Source: Sarcophilus harrisii
Lineage: Eukaryota > Chordata > Mammalia > Dasyuromorphia > Dasyuridae
Length of the DNA: 64,000 bases
Direction of reading: 5' to 3'
Assembly (NCBI RefSeq): GCF_902635505.1
Contig: NC_045432.1
Location: forward strand, 4,631,762 to 4,695,761
Shown here: one piece after another, positions 48,061 through 60,159 of the stretch
How positions within the stretch are numbered: the stretch's first letter is position 1
How the letters are laid out: each line of letters opens with the position of its first letter
Made by a program: the position numbers and the translations under genes
Notes under the pieces: model-generated
Seen by the model: the letters and a program-made list of their open reading frames with translations, nothing else
What the model was told of the DNA's origin: nothing
Databases searched by the model: none

Positions 48061-48560
48061 TACTTGTCTTTTCATTTATTTAAAAACAAAAAAAATGTTG
48101 TTTTAGAGAAATCTGAGAAGACTGGTGCTAAGAGAAGAGAGCAGAAGTAGAGAAGTATTTGTACAATAACAGGAACCTTATAAAGAGAAACAATATTGAG
48201 ACTTAAGAAAGATGATCAATGTCATAACCAAGTATGATTGATCTCAGACATCCAATGAGGATGAACATTTTACCCATCTAGAAAAGAGGTGATGGACTGA
48301 CTCAAGGTTCACAATGAAACATATTTTTGGTGTGGTCAATAGGGGAATTTGTATGACTTGAGAATATATTCGTATTTTTCAAAACAGTATACTTTTTTTT
48401 CTTTTTCTTAGTATATGAGGAAAGGAAGGAAGACAAGGGAAAATTAACACTTTCTCACTGAAAAATATAAATTGAAAATTGTATTTTTGATATTTAATAT
48501 TTTAATTTTCTACCATTACATGTAAATTATTTTTACATTTATTTTTAAAACTTTGAGTTC
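48061..48560. other. Unassigned AT-rich sequence
   Basis: No gene or repeat is recognised apart from AT-rich runs. Confidence 0.4.
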
Positions 48561-49200
48561 CAGATTCTCTCCCTTCCACTGCAACTTGGACCCCCTTTAA
48601 GAAGACACATGAGAAGTTACAAAAAATATTTCCTTAAAAATCATGTTGTGAAAAAACCCCCAATCTATTCCCCCCCCCAAAAAAAAACACCTCTCAAAAA
48701 CAAATAAAAGAAAAAGAGTATGCTTCAATCTGTATTCAGAAACAATCAGTTCTTTCTCTGTGTGGGTACAGCATTTTTCATCATATATATTTCAGAGCGG
48801 TCATGGATCAATTTATTGCTGAAAATAGCAAAGTGATTCTCAGGTGATCATTCCACAACAGACACTTAATTTGTATATAGTACATGCACCTTGCTTGAGG
48901 TCTTGGAGGACATTTTTCTGAGAGCATCTGGCTCATCATTTCTCTTAGAATAACACTATTCCATCATAATGATACCCCACAATGTATCTAGCCATTCTCC
49001 AGTTGAAGGGTATCCTCTCAATTTCCATTTCTTTGTTCTGTTAAGAGAGGTGCTGTAAATATCTTTTTTTATTACAATATGTCCTTTTCCTTTAAAAGAA
49101 AAACCACAACCTCTTTTAGGATTAATGCCTAGTAGTGGTATTGTTAGGTCAATGAATATGCACAATTTTATAGGCCTTTAGGCATAGTTTGTATCTTTTC
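48560..49200 (-). mobile_element. L1 3' region, reversed and diverged
   Basis: 'ccattctccagttgaagggtatcctctcaatttcc' (48990-49025) is the complement of the L1 'GEWL' coding region. The preceding text matches 3' UTR sequence. Broken. Confidence 0.75.
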
Positions 49201-49600
49201 ACCATTCTATATCTTTTTATTTTAATAAATTTGACTCAGTTCCCTAAACATTAGAATAATGAGGCCTTCATCAGAGAAACTTGCCTCAGATTTTTAAAAA
49301 TCAATTACTGTTGCTAATTGTATTTCCCTCCTGTTTGTTCTGTTCTCTCTTCTGATCCTGATCCTCCTCAAAAGTGTTTTCCTACTTACTACCCCCTCCC
49401 CAAGAATGCTTTCTCTTCTATCACCCTTACCCCTTCTCAGATTTCTTTCCCTTCCTACTTTCCTGAAGGGTAAGATAGATTTTTATACCCATATTCAGTG
49501 TGTAAGTTATTTTTTCTTTGATCCAATTCTGAGAAGAATAAATTTCATTCCCTTCCTCTCCCTTCCTCTCAGGTTTCTTCCTGAGTTGGGCAGCACCTTT
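49201..49600. other. Unassigned pyrimidine-rich sequence
   Basis: No gene or repeat is recognised. The 66-codon frame at 49406 lacks any known domain. Confidence 0.4.
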
Positions 49601-50000
49601 CCTTAGCTGGTCACCACTAAAACCCCTGGGACGTCTCCAGATTACTTTGGCAGGAGAGTCAGTCACCACACCCGAGAAAAGTTTCAGTCTCTTTATTAAT
49701 ATCACATCTTTCCCTCTTTTCCCCTTCTCTGTACCCTGCTTATATCTTCTTTCCTTGTTGCCCCTTCGTTGCCCTAACAAGAGTACCACCATCTGAGGGG
49801 AGTGCTCTTCCGTTATTGGCACATATTAAATGCATGACGGCTCTGTGTTTCCTTGACCACCTAAGAGAAACTTGTCTCGCTTAATCAAAACTCGGAAATG
49901 CACATCAGCAGAATACATGCCCAGGGCTCCTCTTAATCCCTCTTGGTATGTACTGTTTCCAGGCAACGGTCAAAGGCAAGGTTGGGGTTTTACAAAGAAC
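49600..50000 (-). mobile_element. LTR-like 3' end of the class II ERV fossil
   Basis: The minus strand has 'agatataagcagggt' (TATA-like) followed about 55 bases later by 'attaataaagagactg' (poly(A) signal) and a U5-like stretch. It does not resemble the LTR at 54100-54470. Ends are not defined. Confidence 0.45.
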
Positions 50001-52287
50001 AGAGAGACAATCCATCATACCCTTAAGCACCTGTACGTGCTTAAACTGTAACTATTCTGGGGGTCCAATAGACCCCCATACAGGAAGATACTTATAATGA
50101 CAGGGTAAGGCACTCATAATAGTTTGCAAGGCCAGTTCATCTCCTATCCATTCAACTGCGGCCTCACGGCCACTGATCTCCTGTTGGAGGTATACATCTA
50201 TAGACACTTGATTGGACCAGGCCTGGGCCATTTTTATCATAAAGGTCTGTTACTCTAAGGCAAGGGTGCTAGATTAGCTATTCCTAAAAAGGTATCAAAA
50301 TCATCCCTCTTTTGCCTACTGAGTGATTTTTTAAATTTTTCACCATTGTAAGTTGGAAGGGTATTGGGCCCAAGGGGCTTTGTTGGCATGAGGTCATAGA
50401 AGGGTCATTTAACAAGCATTATATATCCCTCTGGTCCCTCCCTAAGATAATTTGTGAGGCTGCAATTTGTTCCTTCAACCTGCAAGTTTCTATTGAAGAA
50501 TTCCCTAAGGAGGATATGTTCTCTATTGGGCACCGGAGAAAGGCATAGGGGTTGGGGGCTTTTACAGTAGTATGAAACATATATCTAAAAATGTCACGGC
50601 TGTCGGTACATCCTTTGGTATAGTTGAGGTCGTTTCCAAAGACAACATACCAGACTGCATATGGATAGTCTGTGCAGTTCTTTCCCTCATCCTTTACGGG
50701 GCATTTGTAAGTGGCTATGGATGCATTTGTGGTCCACGCCAGTCCCCATTTCCAAATAGTGTCATGTAACATACCCCATGGTTCCGCCATTGGTGCGGGG
50801 GCTCGGGCTTGTGTAAACAACATGACATTATGTGCCATCTCAAAATGTCAGTCTCACAGGGCTGATCCATCAGAAGGCATTCAGGCAGCTGGGGATGCCA
50901 GTTGAGCAAGGGCTAAAAAGCATCCAGACATCCGGGGACCCCCAACCAGAAGGTTTCAATTTTGTTGTATGATTAAAAGTTTGGTGTATCAAGGAGTAAT
51001 TCCCTCCAGAGCACAAGTAGGGTTCATGGGGAATGGCAAACATGAAAACGTTAAGGTTGGTGGGGTGTTGGCCTAGTGTGGCCACCTTGTGCCATCTGCT
51101 GTATAATTCTTCAATAATAGCAGAAGGCATCTTGGCGTGTGATTTGTTCCTGGGCCATAAACACAAATCAGCAGGAGAGAAGAGAAGAGTTATATTAACT
51201 ATTTGATCCCAACACGGGCCCTCCTGCTATTGTTCTCCCACTAACTTGGTCTCATTTCCTTCCAGTGGGAAACTGGGGGTTGTTTCACCCCATCTGACCA
51301 TACTGACAATAGGGGGAGTGGGGAAGGACTGTTCATGTCTAGTATTCCTGCAAGTCATTGTTCCATAGTTCAGTATCTGTGAGGGTCAGCCAGTTTTCTG
51401 CTTTCATTTTCAGTGTGATCAAGAAAGCAGCTATCATGAGTACCAGCTGTCTCGGCATCTTTATCTTTTGGCACCAGCCTCGAAGTCTTGGCCTCCTTTT
51501 TCTCCTCCTTCTGGACCTTTTCTTCTTCTCTGAGTAATTCGAGGGATCGGGTCAGCACCTAGGAGCTCATCTCCTTTTCAGCCTGGTCATCTGGAATGAC
51601 AAGAGCATAACCCAATCCCCATACCACTGCCCTCCCTGGTCCCAGCCAGTGACCCTCTGGGATTTTCCATATTACCCGTGTTTCTGTTTGTGGGGTGTGT
51701 GATCTACTGTCTGAAATGGGCCAGCTAAAGTAATGAAATAATGGCATGGCTGGTGTGGTGCTATGCAAAAATTGAAGAAAATTGTGTGTATAACATGCTA
51801 TGTCGGGTTCTGTTTGGGTAACTCTCTGCTTCCCCTTGGCTTCCTTTCCTGGGGCCTTCAGCACTCCCGCTCTGTTTAAAAATGAGAGTTTTGATTGTTT
51901 GGTTGACTCTCTCTACTATAGCCTTTCCTGTAGGGTTATAGGGGAGGCCAGTGACATGATGGATGACAAACTTTTCCACAAAGGAGGCAAATGCTTTAGA
52001 AATATAGGCAGGTGCGTTGTCTATTTTAAGTTCATTTGGGAGGCCTGCGGAGGCAATATAGTGGAGCATATGGGCAATGGAATGGCGGTGGTCTTGCCAG
52101 ACTGTATAGTAACCCATATAAAGCCTGAGGAGATGTCAACAGTGACATGGATACATTGTGTGTTCAACTGTGTAACATCCATTTGCCACAGCTGGTTGGA
52201 AGTCACCTTTTTTGTTTACTGCTGTTCCAACTGGGGGTGAGGGGCAGAATGGGGCACATGGGATGCTGTGTTTAACTATTTCTGATG

Positions 52288-52766
52288 GGACCAGGAGATC
52301 ATTATATACTTCAACAACAATACTATATGATGACCAGTTCTGATGGACCTGGCCATCCTCAGCAACGAGATCAACTAAATCATTTCCAATGGAGCAGTAA
52401 TGAACTGAACCAGCTACGCCCAGAGAAAGAACTCTGGATGATAACTAAAAACCATTACATTGAATTCCCAATCCCTATATTTATGCCCACCTGCATTTTT
52501 GATTTCCTTCACAAGCTAATTGTACAATATTTCAGAGTCTGATTCTTTTTGTACACCAAAATAATGGTTTGGTTATGTATACTTATTGTGCATCTAATTT
52601 ATATTTTAATATATTTAACATCTACTGGTCATCCTGACATCTGGGGGAGGGGGTGGGAGGGGGTAAGAGGTGAAAAATTGGAACAAGAGGTTTGGCAATT
52701 GTTAATGCTGTAAAGTTACCCATGCATATAACCTGTAAATAAAAGGCTATTAAATTAAAAAAAAAA
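52288..52766 (+). mobile_element. 5'-truncated L1 inserted in the ERV fossil
   Basis: L1 end from 'ggaccaggagatcattatata' to the A-tail. AACTATTTCTGATG is duplicated at 52274-52287 and 52767-52780. Closely similar to the arm B insertion at 29352-29778, so a recent L1 family. Confidence 0.93.
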
Positions 52767-54078
52767 AACTATTTCTGATGCTTGTGACTTTTTTATCCCA
52801 TAAAGCAGTCTAAGGGTTAGGGCCAAGAGGTGAAAGCGCTGGTGAGCTTTTTGAGCAGGCTCTAAGGGATATAAGAGAGAATCAGCTATGTTGTTACCTT
52901 CAAATATGGGACCCAGATCATCTGTGTGTGATCTAACATGAAAAATATATACAGGGTGTGAATGAGCCAATAGGGCTCATTCAAGCAATAAGGCACAGAT
53001 AGTGGTATGTTCTGGCTCTATATATGCAGAAGACAATCTTTGAATGGCTTGAGCAGCATATTGGCTACCAGTAATAATATTAAACAATTGAAAGAAGTTT
53101 AAGATAGCTTGGATTATAGCAAAAAGTACGTTCTTTTGTGTAGGGGTGTAAGGGGTATTTTGGACCCACTGTTGTTTTGTTTGAGGGCACCAAATGGATG
53201 CCTTGCCATTTTTTCTGGCATCAGTAAACACCCGTGGTCCCTCTAAAGGACTTTTAGATGTGGGGGACAGGTATTTCCATGGCAAATATTGGTACTGCTG
53301 CATGAGTGGTGCTGACGGTATCACTTTCCCTCACACTCCTCCTCCTCCCTCTCCCCAGGAAGGCGAAATTGAGGGAGGACAGCCAGGAGATGAGGAATGC
53401 CCTAAGGGCTCTTGGTGGGGTGTAGGTGGAAGTGAAACTAAGCTGTGAAAGTGAGAAGTACCACACTCTTTAAGCTCATCAGCATTGTACTTAACTCCTT
53501 TCTTGCCCAACTCTCCATGCCTTCCAGCTGCATTGTCAGTATCATCCCCCTCCTGCTCTTTCTCCTCATATTTCCTTGTCTGGTTGTTCTTATTAAATTT
53601 TTTCCTTTTTTTAGAACTTGTGGAGTTCTTTAAAGCCAATTATATTATATTGTGCATAAGGAATGTTTCTTCAGAAATTGAATCAAGACCCATAGCTTCG
53701 TTATATTCAATTAGTTGCTCTCCCACTATTTTCCCTATATCTGGCTCTAATTTTTCTTCCTTAGAGAGCCAAGGAGACGTGCACTCTAATATATTTAAGA
53801 ATCCAGTGATGTGCTTCCAAGTTACCAACAAACCTTGCTTCTTTATGAACCTAATTCTGCATGCTCACACTCCTCTCGGGGTGGGGGAAGGCTCTTTTCT
53901 TTATGCCCCATTTCATTTGAAAAACGAAAGTGACTAGTTTAGCCCTTCCCAAAGGTTCCCGCTTTTCTATTTTGGTACTCACTTTGTTTCCGGGTCACAG
54001 GGACTTGTCCACTGACCTTACGATTATGCCAGTCAAATTGTGATTGTAGGTCCTTACATCCAGAGCCTCACGTCTAGG

Positions 54079-54096
54079 GCCCCACGTTGGGCTCCA
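54079..54096 (-). other. tRNA-Lys-type primer-binding site of the ERV fossil
   Basis: The minus strand reads TGGAGCCCAACGTGGGGC, one base from the lysine-tRNA type primer site (TGGCGCCCAACGTGGGGC, recalled). It lies three bases from the LTR end. Confidence 0.85.
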
Positions 54097-54099
54097 AAA

Positions 54100-54470
54100 T
54101 GTAATGTCCGGACTAGCTTTCTGGAGGATCTCTGGACGAGCTTTGGTCTTAAGTGGAGAAGTGATGAAGGCAGTAGAGCCACCATGGGGATGGTCAAGGA
54201 TGGAGTCTGGAGTCTCGAGTCTGTTCATTTCGAGTCCTCTCAGCCCTTAAATACCTTAGTATGATTACATCACTACAGCACACTGAGCATATGCCAACTG
54301 TAGAACCATGACATCACCATATCACTAAGTATATGCCAGCTAGAGTGATTACATCATTAACTCACACCAAGTATATGTGAACTAGAGACCCATTAACTTA
54401 TAAATCACGCTGAGTAAACACCCTGTTGTAACTATCTTGCATCCAGTATACCTTTCCCAGAGCTCCCACA
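54100..54470 (-). mobile_element. 5' LTR of the class II ERV fossil
   Basis: The minus strand begins TGTGGGAGCTC and ends GGACATTACA, with a TATA-like 'ggtatttaaggg' near 54255. About 371 bases. The outer end could instead be at 54489. Confidence 0.75.
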
Positions 54471-54483
54471 CAATCTGCGGTCC

Positions 54484-54727
54484 TCTACAATCAATTAGAG
54501 AATGGCTTGAATTCTTTTAAATTTGAATCAATTCCCTATATATTTTAGAAATGAGACCTTTATCTGAACCCTTGAATGTAATTTTTTCACAATTTCTTCC
54601 TTTCTAATCTTGTCTGCATTAGTTTTGTTTGTACAAAACCTTTTTAACTTAATATAATCAAAATAATCTATTTTGTGTTCAATAATGTACTTTATGTTGC
54701 AATTTAGACTTTTCTAAAAATTCTATT
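54484..54727 (-). mobile_element. L1 fragment, reversed
   Basis: 'gagacctttatctgaacccttg' and 'ttgtctgcattagttttgtttgtacaaa' are complements of L1 ORF2 C-terminal text. It abuts a plus-strand L1 piece, as in a 5'-inverted (twin-primed) insertion. Confidence 0.75.
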
Positions 54728-55370
54728 AAATCTTGTATACCCTTTGACCTAGCAGTACCATTCTGGGTCTGCACTTGAAAAGAGATAATCAAGAAAGTAC
54801 CTGTATGTATAGAAATATCGATAGTAGCTGTTTTTTTCCCTCAGGGCAAAGAATTGGAATTTGATGGGATATCCATCAATTGGGGATTTACTGAACAAAT
54901 TGTGGTGTGTGATTATGATGGAATACTATTGTGCTATAAGAAATTGTCATGAGCAGGACGTTTTTAGGAAAAACATGGAAAAACTTCCATGAGCTCATGC
55001 AAAGTGAAAAGCACGAATTACATAGTAACTTCAATACTGTAAGATTATCAGTCATGAATAAATTGGTTATTCTCAGAAGTACAATATTCAAAATAATTCT
55101 GAATATCTTATGATAAAAAAGTGTTTCCTTCCCTAGAGAAGCAACTGATATTATCTCAATACACACTGACAGATACTTTTCACTGTATTTTTTTTTTTGA
55201 GGTATTTTTGGCGCTATTTTCTTTTACATACACCATGACTTTTATGGAAATGTTTCACATGACTTCACATGTGCCTTCTCAGTGAGTGGGGTGGGAAGAA
55301 GGAATGAGAAAGGGAAAAAATTGGAAATCAGGGTTATAAAAACAAATGCTAAAAACTGTTTTGTGTGTAT
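54728..55370 (+). mobile_element. L1 3' end
   Basis: It runs from 'ataccctttgacctagcag' through 'gatatccatcaattggggatttactgaac' to a 3' UTR ending near 55370. Diverged and broken. Confidence 0.78.
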
Positions 55371-55990
55371 TGGGGAAAAACAAAACATTAAGTAATCATA
55401 ATAAAGGAAACCCCTAGAGCTGCATAGATGTTTGGAAGTAGAAACACAGCATTTAACAGAAGACAGCTCATGTTCTCAGGTGGAAGCCTGTCTAAATATA
55501 CTTCTGGGGCCAGAGTCCCATCACTGAATCGCTCCCAAGCATCACTAAGACAACACAGAGACCCAAGGACAGTAATAATTTGGAAGGAGAACCCCAACGG
55601 AGGACAAGGGGCACATTTTAATGCACTGGGAATTTCTCCTTGCTGTATAGAAGATCTCGATCAAAGGAAAAACTCTGGGGAGATTGGCAGATCCTCTGTA
55701 GAGGGAAGAAGAGTTGTGATGACTTTCATGGACCCAGCCTATCAAAGAAGCATTTCGTAAGTGCCAGCTGTGGTTATGCCAGGAATTGTGATCAAGTACA
55801 ATTCCTTTGTACTTTATTGTTTTCACCAGGTAATTATAAAATGTATTTGTCATTATTAGCCTGATTGCACAAATGTAAGGATAAAGTCCTTTACCTTTTC
55901 TTTGTGGAGAATTACAAACCAAGTTCTGATTTCCCCTGAGGAAATCTCAGTGTAGTGAGGAAAGATCCCCAGGGAGGCAGAATTGAATTC
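55371..55990. other. Unassigned sequence
   Basis: Open frames on both strands (110 codons +, 125 codons -) overlap without recognisable domains. No repeat is named. Confidence 0.35.
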
Positions 55991-56095
55991 TGGGGGAAAA
56001 AAAAAATTTTAGCTTCTACGAGTCAGAGGACCTGGTTTCAAGTGGTGTATAGTACCTGTGTGACCCTGGGCAACAACATAACCTTGTTTGGTCTC
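55990..56095 (+). repeat. SINE fragment
   Basis: 'gtcagaggacctggtttcaag' and 'tgtgtgaccctgggcaacaac' are SINE body text. It is cut by the LTR that follows. Confidence 0.65.
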
Positions 56096-56775
56096 TGTTG
56101 GAATCTTTACAAATTGTTAAGCCATTAGAGTTGATAGAGACAATAATTATCTAATTTGGCATGGTTCAATATGATTGATTTGATCTTAGAAGGAGATATT
56201 TTGGGCCAGAACTTGAAACAAGGTACTAAGTACAACTGATAGAAACGATGCTTGTGTTCACACCTTTAGAGATCTCATAAGTATCTAAGTACTCAATGGA
56301 GTTCACACGTTTGGGAGATTTCAGGGCTTAGTATGGCTTAGTATGAGATTCACACCTCCCTTAGGAGCAGAGAGCACTCTGGGAGATAACCCAGAATCCC
56401 TCTCTCTCCAGAAGGAGGAGTTAACCTTTGGGAGATCATATATATACAGGAAGCTCTTAGAGCTTGAGAGAGAGTTTTTCTTGGGAACATTGACTGGGGT
56501 CGGAGAGGAGCACTCTGGGAGGAAGCCCACAAGCCCTATCTTCGAGGCAAGAGATTCAATGCATCTTCCAACTCGGTGCTGGCTGGAGGCTGAAGAAAGC
56601 AGAGGCAGAAGCTGGGAAGAAGCTCTCCTCTGTTCCTAACGGATCATAATGGATTTCTAATAAAGAGGTAGTTTGAATACCTGAAAATCAGGATTCCAGG
56701 TATCCTTGGCAATGACCAGTCAGTATGGAAACCAGTGATTGGAATTAGTTTTTGCTTCCTAGTTGGACGCTAACA
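56096..56775 (+). mobile_element. Solo LTR (ERV)
   Basis: It begins TGTTGGAATC and ends GGACGCTAACA. TATA-like 'catatatatacagg' is at about 56440 and 'tctaataaagaggt' (poly(A) signal) at about 56658. About 680 bases. The flanks do not show a clear duplication. Family not assigned; the length would fit an ERVL-like LTR. Confidence 0.78.
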
Positions 56776-57349
56776 TTTGCCTCTAGAAAGATTATATTGG
56801 ACCAAAAGTGGGATGGCCGATTTGATCCGGATTTCACCTGGAAGAAATGTAAGTCCACATCCCATTCCCTGCTCTTTGAGCAAGACAAAGGCAAACATCC
56901 AGGGACCCAGTAGTTGGCCTGTTTGGCACAAAGGCTTCAATAAGCCTGTTTCCACTTTCTCCTTTATATTGATTAAAAGATTCAGCTCAATAATTTACAA
57001 TGATTGCGCCAAACTAGGAAGCATCAGTCATTCATTCAGTTACAGGGATTAAACTCTGCTGGGATAATGAAACTTTATTTGTATCATGGAGCAAAGAAAA
57101 TATTCCTTTTTGCTTATGTTTTCAGTTACTACTAAAGAATCAATCCAGGATTAGGTAGACTGCATTTTCCCCTTACAAAACCAACTTTTACCTGAGGTCA
57201 GATGGTTGGAGGAAGAGTTTGGTCTTAATCAGCTTTGAATGAGCAAAGATCTTAGGCACATTCATCAAGTACTTTATCTCAGTTGCACCCCCTAATTGGG
57301 AAGATCTAAAGCACAAACTGTGTGAGCCAAGAAAATACATTCAGTGAGT
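56776..57349. other. Unassigned sequence
   Basis: No gene or repeat is recognised. The 91-codon frame at 56777-57052 has no known domain; part of it might be internal sequence of the adjoining LTR element. Confidence 0.35.
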
Positions 57350-57915
57350 ATTTAAGTGCTTCTCTTCCAGGAAACTTCCCCTGTTGGGGAAGAAGAGGTC
57401 TTGGGACTTCCTTTAAGCCTCGAGTAGGTGGGTTCACTGGTGACAACAGTCTAGTCTTCTCCCTTAAGATCCTCACACAGCCATTGTCCATCTTGGATAG
57501 TTTCCTTTTCTGCCAGACCTTAGTCCTCCTTCTCTTTCTCTTGGTGCTGGTTGATCCAGGTCTGCCAGTTTGTGGCTCAGTTTGCTTTAACTCTGCTCAT
57601 TGCTCCCTCCTTCCACATCCTAGGACTCTCTATCATTTTCTGGGATGGGTCTCTACTTTTAAACAAGTTCCTAAAGACAGATCAGATCCCTTAAGGCAGA
57701 TCTTTTGATTGATTCCAGAAGAGATATATAGATCAGTTATCACTTGATTCTGGTTAATAGCAGTTAAAAACTGTTCTTCCCTAAGAAAACTATTTTCTGA
57801 CTTTGAAGAGGGTGGGATTATCAATAAAGCTCTTCACTTTTACATAACAATTCTCCCGATTCTAACAGTCCTTGATCTAAGACACCTTCTACAGCCCAGC
57901 CTTTCTCAGGTCAGC
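57350..57915 (+). repeat. Repeat related to 45170-45740
   Basis: Collinear with 45170-45740 but well diverged; it ends in 'ggtcagcactacagaacata' and is followed by L1 ORF2 RT text, as in the other copy. Confidence 0.5.
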
Positions 57916-58125
57916 ACTACAGAACATAGGAATAAATGAAGCCTGCCATAAAATGAGAAATAGTTTCTGTTGAAAAGCATCAGTCAGCACTATCTGTAAT
58001 GGGGCTAAGCTATAAGCTCTCCCAGTAACACCAGGCAGGCAGCAAAGATGCTCATTATCACCACCATTACTATACTAGACATGTCAGCTCTAGGTATAAA
58101 AGAAACTGAAGAAAGAGGATTCTGG
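57916..58125 (+). mobile_element. L1 ORF2 (RT) fragment
   Basis: 'aggaataaatg', 'catcagtcagcactatctgtaatggggc' and 'agatgctcattatcaccacc' match the L1 RT region at 37080-37230. Short and broken. Confidence 0.75.
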
Positions 58126-58349
58126 GAAGAGAGTGGAGTAGGTTGGTAAATTTCAAGCTTTCCCAATTCCCCCCACAAATAGAACAAATTTGCACCTCAC
58201 AAAGAACATAGACTGGTGAAAAATCAAGAAGATTTGGAGCAGAAGAGGCATTTTCCAGATACTACATGATAAGAGGTAGGTAATTCTGGAGAGGACTCAG
58301 GGCAGACACTCCTCCTCTCCTCCTGCCTGGACTCCAATAGCTGCTGGGT
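58126..58349. other. Unassigned sequence
   Basis: Nothing recognised. Short stretch with no long frame. Confidence 0.4.
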
Positions 58350-58940
58350 GGCCTTGCCACTGTCTCTGCCCACTGCAGTCTGTCCTCCATGTTGTTGTCA
58401 GAGTGAACTTTCTAACACCAGATCTGACCTTGTCACACACACTCATCCCCAAGATGTCCTAGCCGCTCCCTTTCACCTCAAGGATTGGATATAAAATCCT
58501 GTCTGTCGTGCAAACCCCACCACAACCTGCCCTGATCTGTGCATTTCTTATACCTACAATCTCCCTCCTGATTGTATCTGATCCAGTGACACCCCAATTG
58601 CTGCTTTTTGCAGAGGACGATCCACCTCCAGACTCTGGGCATTTTCACAGGCTGTCCCTGCTCCCTGCAATGCTCTCCCTCCTGATCTCTGCCTCCTGGT
58701 TTCCTTGATTTCCTTCAGGTGCCAATTAGAATCCCACCTTCTACATGAAACCTTTCCTGGGCCTCTTACTTCTAGGATCCTTGTTCTCTTGTTTATTTCT
58801 AATTTATTCTCTATATGGTTTGTTGGTATTTTAGCAATTTGCATATTGCCTCTCCTAGTAGAATCTTTGAGAAAGGTCTTTGAGAAAAGGGAGTCTTTCA
58901 ATGTTTTTTGTTTTTTTTCTTCCTAAGTAACTGAAACTTA
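58350..58940 (+). mobile_element. LINE2 (L2) 3' portion
   Basis: It has 'ctgacctt', 'caaaccccaccacaacc', 'gctgtccctgctccctgcaatgctct' and 'aatcccaccttctacatgaaac', the L2 3' coding and UTR pattern. Broken; frames at 58508-58926 are residue. Confidence 0.75.
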
Positions 58941-59059
58941 GTTGGTCCTTTATGGATGTTTATTGAAAGAATAATTGAGACAACATAGTTGTCTTCCTCT
59001 TCAGATAGCATGAATTTTAGAGTATTGACCATCCTCTTCATCCTATCTAGATATTCCCC

Positions 59060-59410
59060 AAAAGAATACTATATATAAGGATAACAAAACTCAAATACAA
59101 TATACCAAGAGAAATGGATGAGAATATTGGTGGAGTGTGTATACCATTTCCAGGGCACATATTTTGTTACAAAACAGGAGTCATCGAAACTATACGGTAC
59201 TGGTTAAAGAGTAGAGCAACAGAAAAATGTACAGGAGAAAAGGGAAAAGCGGCAACAATAGAGCTCAACAAGATAGTGTTTGATACACTGAGAACCTTAA
59301 GTTACACAGATGAAATATACTACTTGATAGAAACTACTAGGAAAACTGGAAAGCACCTTGGCAGTAATTAGGCTTACATAAGAACAATAGTCTAATTGGA
59401 TATATCACTA
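59060..59410 (+). mobile_element. L1 ORF2 fragment
   Basis: 'tcatcgaaactatacggtactggttaaagagtagagc' matches the L1 ORF2 text 'accaaaaccatttggtattggctaagaaatag' region. The 85-codon frame at 59114 is L1 residue. Confidence 0.7.
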
Positions 59411-59475
59411 ATATAAAACATCATGTAACTAAAAACCATGTGCCTCTCATAGATATGGGTAATTAAATAGATAAA

Positions 59476-60062
59476 TGTAGCGGCAAGAAGCTGGAAATGG
59501 AGGATGCCCATAAGTTGGAGTATGACTGAATAATTTGTGGTATATGAATGTTATGGAATATTATTTTTCAACAGGAAATGATTGGCAACATGATTTCAGA
59601 GAGGCCTGGAGAGATTCACATGAACTGATGCTAAGTGAAATGAGCAGAACCAGGGGATATTTATGTGTGGCAACAAGACTGTATGATTCTGATGGACGTG
59701 ACTTTTTCCAACAGTGAGATGATTCAGGCCAGTTCCAATGATCTTGTGATGAAGAGAGCCATCTACACCTAGAGAGCACTACGCGGACTGCGGATTACCA
59801 CATACAATTTTCACTCTTTTTGCTATTGTTGGCTTGCATTTTCTTTCTCATTTTTTTCCCTTTTTCACCTGATTTTTCTTTTCCAGCTCGATAAATGTAG
59901 AAATATGTATAGAAGATTTAAACACATTTACCATATACTGGATAACTTACCATGTAGGGGAGGAAGTAGGGGGAAAATCTGGAACACAAGGTGTTGCAAG
60001 GGTCAGTGTTGAAAAATTATCCATGCAGATGTTTTGAAAACATAAAAGCTTTAATAAACAAA
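59476..60062 (+). mobile_element. L1 3' end in copy C
   Basis: Counterpart of 5536-6125, ending in 'aaagctttaataaac'. It lacks the first hundred bases present in arms A and B, which sets the edge of copy C. Confidence 0.8.
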
Positions 60063-60159
60063 AAGAAAATTTTCATCTCCCCTGAAATCTCCCATAACTA
60101 CTTCTCACTCGCCCCATGGTTTCAGTTGAGAACCTTGTCTCATATTTTCCTGAAAATAC

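Larger units (their letters stand above)
49600..54470 (-). mobile_element. Class II (betaretrovirus-like) ERV fossil with LTR, primer site, gag remnants, partial pol and env
   Basis: On the minus strand the order is LTR (54470-54100), tRNA-Lys-type primer site (54096-54079), gag-like remnants (about 53940-53300), RNase H-like part (53330-52767), integrase (about 52250-51760), env (about 51560-50050) and an LTR-like 3' end (about 50000-49600). Integrase shows QLWQMDVTQLNTQCIHVTVD and a YNPTGKAIVERVNQ segment; env shows a betaretrovirus-type surface subunit with YPYAVWYVVFG. Most of RT is absent, so it is internally deleted as well as broken. A younger L1 sits inside it. The two ends do not look alike, so it may be a composite. 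Old. Confidence 0.8.

Noticed and set aside
49427-49822. 131-codon minus-strand frame as a host gene
   Set aside because: It overlaps the LTR-like end of the ERV fossil and is rich in K, R and G from purine-rich sequence.
55428-55922. Overlapping 110- and 125-codon frames on both strands
   Set aside because: Neither shows a recognisable domain, splice context or codon pattern. Mutually overlapping frames are common by chance.
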